A stretch of 32,457 bases of DNA from NCBI GenBank assembly GCA_002307275.1, contig DBTX01000086.1, forward strand, positions 13,370 through 45,826. The letters are read 5' to 3'. A program made the translations under genes and the position numbers. This document shows, in pieces, positions 1-6,714 of this stretch. Below the pieces are notes generated by a model that was given only the letters and a program-made list of their open reading frames with translations, was not told where the DNA came from and ran no database searches. Each line of letters begins with the position of its first letter. Positions within the stretch are counted from its first letter, which is position 1. This DNA is from Hungateiclostridiaceae bacterium UBA1305 (GTDB taxonomy: Bacteria; Bacillota; Clostridia; Acetivibrionales; DTU013).

Positions 1-725
1 CTTGCTTCTGCTCTTGCTTCTGCTCCTGCTTCTGCTCCCACTCCAACTTCCGGGCCCGCTGTATTGAATGGTCCATCTTTATATACCATCTCTCCGTGTA
101 CTGTTTCGGGTGCGCCCTCCTCAAACAATGCAAACGGGATATAATTAAACGTGGCATCTTTATCAGCAGTATCCAATTCAGCCTGTGCGATCGAGGTCCG
201 GCATTCCGTGCACCACAAAACCGGTGACTCCTTCATGTACGCCTTGCCCTCCTTGAACAGTCTGATAAATGACCTTTGCGAAGTGCGCCGGACTTTCGGA
301 TTGATTGTTTCATATTGCAGAGACCAATCGACCGAGAAACCCAGCGATTGCCACAAGTCCTTAAATTCCTTCTCGTACTTTGATGTTGTTGAAATGCATT
401 TGCTGATGAATTCACTTCTGGGCATATCCTTTGCACGTATGCCCTCTTCCCGTTCGACAAGTCTTTCCGTGGGCAGGCCGTTATCATCGAAGCCGAATGG
501 ATAGAAAACATTATAACCCTGCATGCGCTTGAATCGTGCAATCATTTCCGCCTGTGCATACGAAAATATATGTCCGATATGAAGACTGCCGCTGACGGTC
601 GGCGGGGGCGTGTCAATGGAATAGATTTCCTTCGGGCTTTCAGGGTCATACCTGTAGACAGCCTCATCCCGCCAAAGCTTCTGCATCTCTTTTTCAACTT
701 GTTTGAAATCGTAATTTTTCTGCAT
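1..725 (-). CDS. valS: Valyl-tRNA synthetase, archaeal-type, 5' part (partial)
   Basis: Charges tRNA-Val with valine in the cytoplasm. Only the first ~241 codons are visible; the gene runs off the left edge, so no stop is seen. The ATG at 725 follows AGGAGG. The class I motif reads TVSGSLHIGHIFSYAQAEM (HIGH at about residues 51-54), followed by GYNVFYPFGFDDNGLPTER. Together these match the archaeal/rickettsial form of ValRS rather than the usual bacterial form (NVTGSLHLGHAL..., GTDHAGIATQ). A CTEC zinc-knuckle-like pair follows near residue 185. The last visible residues (about 223-241) are a low-complexity run of Ala-Glu-Ala-Gly/Arg units coded by repeated GCAGAAGCA, at the start of the expected editing region. 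The gene appears more GC-rich than its AT-rich neighbours, consistent with transfer (inference). The upstream T-box with a GTA specifier independently supports valine. Confidence 0.93.
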   Translation of the reverse strand, partial: MQKNYDFKQVEKEMQKLWRDEAVYRYDPESPKEIYSIDTPPPTVSGSLHIGHIFSYAQAEMIARFKRMQGYNVFYPFGFDDNGLPTERLVEREEGIRAKDMPRSEFISKCISTTSKYEKEFKDLWQSLGFSVDWSLQYETINPKVRRTSQRSFIRLFKEGKAYMKESPVLWCTECRTSIAQAELDTADKDATFNYIPFALFEEGAPETVHGEMVYKDGPFNTAGPEVGVGAEAGAEARAEA

Positions 726-756
726 CGTAATACCTCCTGTTTTATTTATGTACAAC

Positions 757-804
757 AAAAAATCCGCCTTGGGCAAAACGTTGTAACGTTTTGCTCAGGG
801 CGGA
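757..804 (-). terminator. T-box intrinsic terminator before valS
   Basis: On the minus strand TCCGCC pairs with GGCGGA, and an inner stem GCAAAACGT/ACGTTTTGC closes a TACA loop. A run of six T follows (757-762). This is the terminator arm of the T-box switch; the competing antiterminator would use the core at 819-827. Confidence 0.9.
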
Positions 805-1074
805 CTATACTCGTCCATGGTACCACCTGAATTCAGATATGGTTATCTGCACTCTGCCAATACGGGAGCATCCTGCATGAATGATCCGATACTGTTTTCC
901 CTGTAACGGTGGAAAATTCCGTTGAAGCCTACTCGGATCGGAATCCTTTCGGTTCACGGCTCAAAGGCTACTTCCATACCGCCCTCATGAAGATTTGCAC
1001 CCTCCATCTTCTCTCTCTGCTTTGGGTGAGTATGTACTCCTCCTTGTCGACGCCATTTTGATGCTATATATAAT
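757..1074 (-). promoter_or_regulatory. T-box riboswitch leader of valS (Val, GTA specifier)
   Basis: The untranslated leader of valS carries T-box hallmarks on the minus strand. The T-box core GGTGGTACC lies at 819-827, followed at once by a terminator. Stem I has an AGAGAG element near 1010-1015. The specifier region reads GGAAGTAGCCTTTGAG, with the Val codon GTA at 969-971. The UGGU of the core would pair with the ACCA end of tRNA-Val, whose discriminator is A. Uncharged tRNA-Val would stabilise the antiterminator and allow valS transcription. The 5' limit is set by the predicted promoter and is approximate. Confidence 0.92.
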
Positions 1075-1080
1075 GATATT

Positions 1081-1109
1081 ATATTAGTTTATTTCAAGTT
1101 TATTGTCAA
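1081..1109 (-). promoter_or_regulatory. Sigma-A promoter of the valS T-box transcript
   Basis: Minus strand: perfect -35 TTGACA (1104-1109), 17-bp spacer, -10 TAATAT (1081-1086). Transcription would start near 1074, just before the T-box stem I. No hairpin terminator is visible between this promoter and the end of the gene at 1129, so read-through from the catabolic operon is possible. Confidence 0.75.
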
Positions 1110-1128
1110 TATTCATCTGCATATACCC

Positions 1129-2418
1129 TTATTTCACTAACGATACATAATGTTCACTAGCTTCAAAAATGCCCCCACTTTGTTTATAGAATTCGTCATC
1201 CAAGGTAAACAGTCCATTTCCAGCCTCTATCCATGATGCCTTTGGACGTGGATGGAAAGATTTTAATTCATTCCATCTGCTATAGTTCTGGTAGCCATTG
1301 GATTCCAGAACTCCGACTTTCATACCCGGAAGTGGAGCGATACGGGCTGCCACATTCTTGTTCCAATCTACCAAAACCGGATTTACCGTCAAATCTGCAC
1401 AAAAACAAGGAACATGTTTTTCATAAGCTACTTTACAAATTCTAAAGCTCATGCTTAGTGTCTTTGCTATAGGCTTTAGAGCAATTGCACCATATCCCAG
1501 GTCAATACGTTCCTCAACATCCTTGTCAGAATGAGCACTCTCATCCGCTGCCAGTCTTACCGGAATATCATGGACATCAATTTTATAATCCTCAGAAAAC
1601 GGTTCTTCTAAAATTATTATCCTGTCCAATGCACCAATTTTATCCGCATGCTCCAGGAATCTTAGTAATCGATCCTTGCTGTCATAACGGCCGTTAGCAT
1701 CAAGATAGTATGGAATATGTCCATTTTCCGTATACTGTGTAATCCTATCCTTTAAAGCTTCATGAATAGCAGACAGACGCTGTTTGTCCCAGTTGAGCAT
1801 CTTTTCCTGATCACCATCCCTGTCAGGGTCAGAACCTATTTTAATTTTTAGAAAGAAACTTCCATCCTCAACTGTTTTGACTACATCCTGATTCGATACA
1901 CCATATGTTATCAACGGCACACTTGCAAGTTTGTCATGTCGGTATGAAAGTGCCGGACTGATGTTCTTTGGTATCATATCCTGAAAATTTCCAATACCCT
2001 TTTCATGACAATAAAGCAACCAGGCCGCATTATCGACTGCAACAAGAGCATTTAGTGCAAAGGTCATACGCAGCTTTGGATTGCCGGTAATCTTTTTTCC
2101 ATACTCATAAACCAGCGGTAGGAGTTGGTCCAATAAATCCATTGGATTTTCAAAAGAATTTTTCTTTGCTTCTTTAAGAGCAAATTCTGTCATCATGAAC
2201 ATCAGACTATTGCCCGCGGCCTGAGAATATTCCGAAAACACTCCTGCATCTGACCATAAAACGCTTTGAGTCCCCAAACCGATTGACCTGAACCCTGATT
2301 GCCCCTCCAATAAAGCTGCAACCTGCCATAGTTCATCCAGATATCCACCTTTAAATCCAAATGGAGCCAAAAGCTGCTCACGTTCAAAATTGCTTTTTGT
2401 TCTAGTAATTATAATCAA
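1129..2418 (-). CDS. Enolase-superfamily (mandelate racemase/MLE-like) enzyme
   Basis: A 429-residue cytoplasmic enzyme of the enolase superfamily, whose members abstract a proton next to a carboxylate (sugar-acid dehydratases, epimerases, cycloisomerases). Visible elements are the Lys-x-Lys base motif FLKIKIG (K191, K193), metal ligands D240 (YYLDANGRY), E271/E272 (LEEPF) and D292 (AADES), and the second-face lysine K315 (AIALKP). Lysines on both faces fit the MLE/dipeptide-epimerase-like groups more than mandelate racemase proper, which uses a His-Asp dyad. The substrate is not predictable. The start is TTG at 2418 after AAGGAAGG (2428-2435); there is no ATG in a good position. It is the last gene of the unit read from 8970 and lies 48 bp after the TIM-barrel gene. 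An uronate or other acid sugar would suit its neighbours (inference). Confidence 0.85.
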   Translation of the reverse strand: MIIITRTKSNFEREQLLAPFGFKGGYLDELWQVAALLEGQSGFRSIGLGTQSVLWSDAGVFSEYSQAAGNSLMFMMTEFALKEAKKNSFENPMDLLDQLLPLVYEYGKKITGNPKLRMTFALNALVAVDNAAWLLYCHEKGIGNFQDMIPKNISPALSYRHDKLASVPLITYGVSNQDVVKTVEDGSFFLKIKIGSDPDRDGDQEKMLNWDKQRLSAIHEALKDRITQYTENGHIPYYLDANGRYDSKDRLLRFLEHADKIGALDRIIILEEPFSEDYKIDVHDIPVRLAADESAHSDKDVEERIDLGYGAIALKPIAKTLSMSFRICKVAYEKHVPCFCADLTVNPVLVDWNKNVAARIAPLPGMKVGVLESNGYQNYSRWNELKSFHPRPKASWIEAGNGLFTLDDEFYKQSGGIFEASEHYVSLVK

Positions 2419-2466
2419 TTTATCAAGCCTTCCTTCACTAATATTTTAATTCTTCAAGATTTCAAA

Positions 2467-3333
2467 CTAGACAATCTTATTCATAAGATTTTCCCACTTT
2501 ATCAGGCATTCTTCAGTAGCCTCGTATCCAAGGTATGAAAAAGCAGAGCCTTTTGGAAGAGCCATTAGTTCATCACTTAACTCATGCCTGGGACGATAAT
2601 GTGTTTCAAGTACAACATATCCTTCATAACCATCTTTAATTAGCTTTTTAAAATGGCCAATATAATCAACTTGTCCTTCACCTATCGGTTTTCCGATTAT
2701 TTTTCCATCTTGAAGCTTTTCTGCATCCTTTAAATGCATATGAACCATATATGGTTTAATAATTTCATATCCATTTGGAAATGGCACTTCTCCCGCAGGG
2801 TCGTAAATATCATTACCTGGATCCCATAGAGCTTTTACAAATGGCGAATTGATACTTTTAACCACTTCAACCAACTTGCTTGCATTGGTGGCATATACAC
2901 TTGGATCAAACTCCAATGCAAGGGTTATACCTTCCTTCTCAAGAATTTTTACAGGCTCTTCAAACTTTGCTGCTATGTTGTCAATATTATCTTCAAATTT
3001 GCCCTTATTCCAAAAGGTAAATCCCCTTACAAATTTAGAACCTGTATAATGAGCTAGTTCGCTGCATTTCTTCAATATTTCAATGTGACTTTCAATCTCA
3101 ACCGGATTATCCATATCACACTTGAAAAATGGAGCACTGATACCGCATACTTCTAGCCCATTTCCATCTACTATTTGTTTTATTTCTTTCATTTGTGCAT
3201 TATTTAGTTCATGAGGCCCTTTTTCCCATACGGATCTTATTTCGACTCCATCCAGACGGTATTTCGCAGCTAACCCCACTGCTATCCTAAAATCCTGGGA
3301 AATTTCATCGGTGATTACACCCTTTTTGAACAT
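2467..3333 (-). CDS. Xylose-isomerase-like TIM-barrel isomerase/epimerase
   Basis: A 288-residue protein of the sugar-phosphate isomerase/epimerase (AP endonuclease 2-like) TIM-barrel family. Four expected metal ligands are visible: E141 (ALEFDP), D171 (ALWDPGND), H200 (HMHLKD) and E243 (VLETHYRP). Members include sugar epimerases, inosose dehydratase, hydroxypyruvate isomerase and 3-keto-glycoside-processing enzymes; which reaction applies here is unknown. The start is ATG at 3333, behind AGGAAGGTGG (3341-3350). The open frame continues upstream to 3393 but would then overlap the preceding gene and has no ribosome site there. It directly follows a Gfo/Idh oxidoreductase, 16 bp after its stop; this pairing recurs in oxidative sugar-processing clusters. 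Confidence 0.88.
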   Translation of the reverse strand: MFKKGVITDEISQDFRIAVGLAAKYRLDGVEIRSVWEKGPHELNNAQMKEIKQIVDGNGLEVCGISAPFFKCDMDNPVEIESHIEILKKCSELAHYTGSKFVRGFTFWNKGKFEDNIDNIAAKFEEPVKILEKEGITLALEFDPSVYATNASKLVEVVKSINSPFVKALWDPGNDIYDPAGEVPFPNGYEIIKPYMVHMHLKDAEKLQDGKIIGKPIGEGQVDYIGHFKKLIKDGYEGYVVLETHYRPRHELSDELMALPKGSAFSYLGYEATEECLIKWENLMNKIV

Positions 3334-3349
3334 AATTGTTCCACCTTCC

Positions 3350-4387
3350 TTATATACCAATTTCAACTTGTTTACCTGATTTTGACGATTCATATATCGC
3401 CATGATTATTTCAACAGTTTTCTTGCCTTCATATTCATCAACAAGCGGTCTTCTATCAAGCTGTATTGCATTTACCATATCACCAATCTGTCTTACATGA
3501 CCTTCAATGCTAATAGACTTCGGATCCATGAATGCACTGCTGGTTGTGCGGACTGTAATTTCACGATTCAAAGATTCCTGACCTTCTATAACCCAGTTCA
3601 CAATGTTATCTTCTTCAAGTGCGATTGTTCCTCTATCGCCGCATATTTCAAGTTTTCGAGGTGAGCCGGGATAAGTGGAGGTAGTCGCCTGTATTACACC
3701 CAAGGCTCCGCTTCTAAACTCCAACACAGCAGCAGCAGTATCTTCAACCTCAATTTTTCTCGTAAGCGTCCTTGTATATGCAAATACAGACTTGACAGGT
3801 CCCATAATGTATTGGAGCAAATCTACGCCATGTATCCCCTGGTTGAGTAATGCACCCCCACCATCCATTTTCCAAGTGCCTCTCCATCCGCCTTTATCGT
3901 AATATTCCTGGGAACGGTGGTATTTCATATATATATCTCCAGATACCAACCTTCCCAGCATGCCTTTATCTACGGCATTTTTGAGTTTACTCACTGCATC
4001 TGTAAATCTCAATTGAGATATAACTGCCAGCTTCACCCCATTGGTTTCACAAGCACGTACTACTTCCTCAGCTTCATTACGATTGATTGCCATAGGTTTT
4101 TCGACTATGACATGCTTTCCTGCACTGGCAGCTTTTATCGCAAGAGGCGCATGAAGACCGCTTGGAGTACATATACATACCACATTAACCTCATCGTTTT
4201 TCAAAAGTTCATCTATTGAAGAAAATGCTTTTACATGATACTTATTTGCAAAATCAGCAACTGCTTTTTCATTGACATCTGTTATTCCTATAAGTCTGGC
4301 ACCCTGTATTTTTAAGATTGCATCAGCATGCCAACTTGATATCATCCCGCACCCAACAATCCCGAATCCAATAGTTCCTCTGTTCAT
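3350..4387 (-). CDS. Gfo/Idh/MocA family oxidoreductase (1)
   Basis: A 345-residue NAD(P)-dependent sugar or polyol dehydrogenase. The N-terminal Rossmann fold has GIVGCG (residues 9-14), the family EKP signature is at 96-98 with likely catalytic K97, and the second-domain motif QGIHGVDLL supplies H186 and D189. Length is normal for the family. ATG at 4387 follows AAGGAG. The gene precedes the TIM-barrel isomerase with 16 bp between them, so the two are probably co-translated. A 285-bp gap with a perfect hairpin separates it from the next upstream gene, so it may have its own promoter. Substrate unknown; a free sugar, a glycoside or a polyol is possible. Confidence 0.9.
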   Translation of the reverse strand: MNRGTIGFGIVGCGMISSWHADAILKIQGARLIGITDVNEKAVADFANKYHVKAFSSIDELLKNDEVNVVCICTPSGLHAPLAIKAASAGKHVIVEKPMAINRNEAEEVVRACETNGVKLAVISQLRFTDAVSKLKNAVDKGMLGRLVSGDIYMKYHRSQEYYDKGGWRGTWKMDGGGALLNQGIHGVDLLQYIMGPVKSVFAYTRTLTRKIEVEDTAAAVLEFRSGALGVIQATTSTYPGSPRKLEICGDRGTIALEEDNIVNWVIEGQESLNREITVRTTSSAFMDPKSISIEGHVRQIGDMVNAIQLDRRPLVDEYEGKKTVEIIMAIYESSKSGKQVEIGI

Positions 4388-4518
4388 ACTTGCTTCTCCT
4401 TAAAATTGAGAATACATTTTTTCTATATTAACAATGTTTGTTTATATCTTATCAGCCTTAAGTCCCAGTGACTTTGCATTTTCTGTTTGGTAAAAATTCT
4501 CCGTGTCTGTATGCTAAA

Positions 4519-4551
4519 CAAAGAAAGTCGGGATTACTCCGACTTTCTTTG
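4519..4551 (-). terminator. Perfect hairpin, possible terminator between two oxidoreductase genes
   Basis: CAAAGAAAGTCGG pairs with CCGACTTTCTTTG (13 bp, no mismatch) around a 7-base loop. A T-rich 3' arm replaces a separate U-tract, so termination may be partial. It lies 122 bp beyond the end of the gene at 4673 and about 130 bp before the gene starting at 4387. It could separate or attenuate the two halves of the catabolic block. Confidence 0.6.
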
Positions 4552-4564
4552 CTCAAGGCCTTAT

Positions 4565-4670
4565 GATTAATATATTAGGCATAATGCTTTCCAAAATCGT
4601 AAATATCTTTAGCTATTTTTAGTGTATACAATGCATATTCACCAGGTTCTTATGCATATTCCAGCATTCC
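4565..4670 (-). pseudogene. Possible short coding remnant beside oxidoreductase gene (weak)
   Basis: One minus-strand frame in this gap reads MLEYA, stop, then EPGEYALYTLKIAKDIYDFG and KHYA before another stop. The second stretch has the amphipathic look of a protein C-terminus, loosely like the last helix of Gfo/Idh proteins. A 10-bp direct repeat (GAATATGCAT on the minus strand) occurs twice, 21 bp apart, across the internal stop. No start or ribosome site fits. This may be a relic of a lost dehydrogenase gene or chance. Confidence 0.25.
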
Positions 4671-4672
4671 CC

Positions 4673-5683
4673 CTAAAAGATATAGTCACTCTCTTTTATT
4701 GAAACCGGCATACCGGTTTTTATGGATTCATTCACCATATAGCTTATAACTGCAGCTCTGGCTGCTTTCACCAGACCATTTGGGCTCTCTGTATCGTTTA
4801 TGATAGCATCTGCAAGCTGGTCTATTTCTACTGCATGCCCTTTATCCACACTATCAAATTCCAGAGAAGTCTTTTTCCTGCCGCCAAATCCATAATACTC
4901 CATTTTAGTGAAGTCATTAATATATACAGCCTTACCATTACAGTATACTTCTGTGGCTTCCTTTGGAAAATCAGGGCAACCGGCACTGCTAATAAGGGTT
5001 GTTCCTACCGATCCATCGGCAAATGTGATTGTAACAATACCACTGTCCGGAATTTTTACCAAATCAGGATTGAGGTAAATACCACCTGATGCATATACTG
5101 AAACCGGAGGTTGATTTACTATTTCGCACAGCAGATCAAAAATATGGCAGCCTTCGCCTACAAACCTTCCGCCCCCAATTTCAGGTGAATGAGTCCAATG
5201 GGATTCAGGAAACGGTGCCTGAATTCGGTGGTAAATCATCTTCTTATATTCTGAAGAGCTTTCCAACAGATCCCTTGCTATTGTTATCATCGGCGCCATG
5301 CCTCTATTATATCCAACTGTATATTTCACATTGTTTTTCTTCACTGCTTCAGCAACGGCCTTGCACTGTTCACGGCTTAGTCCCATAGGTTTTTCGCACA
5401 AAATATGCTTTCCTGCATTTGCCGCTTTTATACTCAACTCAGCATGTGAGTCATGGGTGGTAGTTATAAAAACTACATCAACTTCTTTGTCGGACAGCAG
5501 CTTGTCTACATCATTTGTAAAGTATGCAGCACCTGTATCTTCAGCTGTTTGTTTTGCTATCTCCTCGTTTATATCCACTACCGCATAAATCCTGTATTTT
5601 GGATTTTTCTTTAAAATTGGAATATGCATACCTCTTGCAAATCCACCGCATCCGATCATTCCTACGCTTAAACACTTACTCAT
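4673..5683 (-). CDS. Gfo/Idh/MocA family oxidoreductase (2)
   Basis: A 336-residue NAD(P)-dependent dehydrogenase-like protein. The Rossmann motif GMIGCGG is at residues 8-14, the EKP signature at 97-99, and the catalytic-type motif GEGCHIFDLL gives H180 and D183. The GGGRFVGEGCHIFD segment resembles the inositol-dehydrogenase-like branch and the C-terminal module of some two-domain proteins, but assignment by eye is weak. The start at 5683 has GGAGG eight bases upstream. It follows the divergent Gfo/Idh gene (stop at 5723) by 39 bp, so both are almost certainly in one transcript with GH95. Substrate unknown. Confidence 0.9.
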   Translation of the reverse strand: MSKCLSVGMIGCGGFARGMHIPILKKNPKYRIYAVVDINEEIAKQTAEDTGAAYFTNDVDKLLSDKEVDVVFITTTHDSHAELSIKAANAGKHILCEKPMGLSREQCKAVAEAVKKNNVKYTVGYNRGMAPMITIARDLLESSSEYKKMIYHRIQAPFPESHWTHSPEIGGGRFVGEGCHIFDLLCEIVNQPPVSVYASGGIYLNPDLVKIPDSGIVTITFADGSVGTTLISSAGCPDFPKEATEVYCNGKAVYINDFTKMEYYGFGGRKKTSLEFDSVDKGHAVEIDQLADAIINDTESPNGLVKAARAAVISYMVNESIKTGMPVSIKESDYIF

Positions 5684-5722
5684 AATATCTGCCTCCGATT
5701 TTTACTTTTTTCGCTTAATTTT

Positions 5723-6661
5723 TTATAAATAGATTTTTGCTGCCTTTGATGCATAATCCATTTCAAAAGCATCTCCATCATACCCTGGATCATTTTGTGG
5801 TATATCTGATAATTTAACTTCATTTCCATTGTTTTCACGAGATATTTTACCTGCCAGCATAATTTTTACCGATTCAGTAATCATTTCTACAGGTACAAGA
5901 GTTGAATTGCCTTTCTCCATATAATCACATATCCTGTCCAACAGAGCACCGTATATCTTTGAAACATCGATCGTAAATCGGTGAGTTGCTTTGGTGGTCA
6001 TCACAACAATTTCAAAAGGCTGCCATGCTCCCTGGAAAGTATTGTATACTGCACCAGCCCCATTCTCAAAGCTGATATAAAAGGTCTCGCATATCTTTCC
6101 TTCCTGTATGCTCCTTCCGGCAAACCTGCACGATAAAGCTCCACTTCCTAAAATGCCTCCAATAGCCTCTACGATGTGTATACCGTAATTAAACTCATCT
6201 ACACCAGAGGTACCAAATACATTGATTATCTTTCCTCGCTCTTCCTCAGGTATATTGATAAATTTCACAATCTCCTCTGCATATCGAACTGATGAACAGC
6301 CTAGTATGACTGCCCCATCGGATACAAGCTTCTCCACTTTTTTGCAGTCAGCAAGATTGCCTACAATAGGTTTGTCAATGAATACAGGTTTATTTCTATC
6401 TATAAAGGGTTTTGCATATTCCAGATGTTTATCCCAGTTACAGCCCTGAATAAAACCGACATCAACAGCTTCAGCCAATTCCACTACAGTACTGCACCGT
6501 TTTTCCAGATTATAATTTTTGATAAAGGCTTCTACTTCGTCTTCTCCTCTAAAGCCATCATTGTAAATCGCCGTATAACGCGCCCGGTCTCCTTTGAGCA
6601 GGTAATCGGAAAACGCTTTGGGATGTGAAACATCAATATTTACTACACCTATTTTAATCAT
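5723..6661 (-). CDS. Divergent Gfo/Idh/MocA-like protein lacking GxGxxG
   Basis: A 312-residue protein with the overall Gfo/Idh layout. The usual glycine-rich dinucleotide loop is replaced by IGVVNIDVSHPKAF at residues 4-17. The EKP signature is IDKP (K97), and the second-domain motif is YGIHIVEAI (H162, E165). Relatives with a GLDTSH-like N-terminus exist in the family, but their chemistry is poorly known, so NAD(P) binding should not be assumed. ATG at 6661 is chosen because AAAGGA lies about 12 bases upstream; the open frame continues to 6712 without a better site. It starts 53 bp after the GH95 stop and belongs to the same transcript. It may oxidise a product of the GH95 step or act as a partner subunit (inference). 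Confidence 0.82.
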   Translation of the reverse strand: MIKIGVVNIDVSHPKAFSDYLLKGDRARYTAIYNDGFRGEDEVEAFIKNYNLEKRCSTVVELAEAVDVGFIQGCNWDKHLEYAKPFIDRNKPVFIDKPIVGNLADCKKVEKLVSDGAVILGCSSVRYAEEIVKFINIPEEERGKIINVFGTSGVDEFNYGIHIVEAIGGILGSGALSCRFAGRSIQEGKICETFYISFENGAGAVYNTFQGAWQPFEIVVMTTKATHRFTIDVSKIYGALLDRICDYMEKGNSTLVPVEMITESVKIMLAGKISRENNGNEVKLSDIPQNDPGYDGDAFEMDYASKAAKIYL

Positions 6662-6714
6662 ATAATAATTCATTCCTTTCAATAATAATTGAGGATGTAT
6701 TGATTTTAACAATA

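Noticed and set aside
1..50. Short tandem repeats at both window ends as possible CRISPR or satellite DNA
   Set aside because: Both are in-frame coding repeats (Ala-Glu in valS; Gly-X-Y in the collagen-like gene) without spacers.
233..541. Open frames of about 100 codons on both strands inside valS
   Set aside because: They are shadows of the valS reading frame, which carries all the recognisable motifs.
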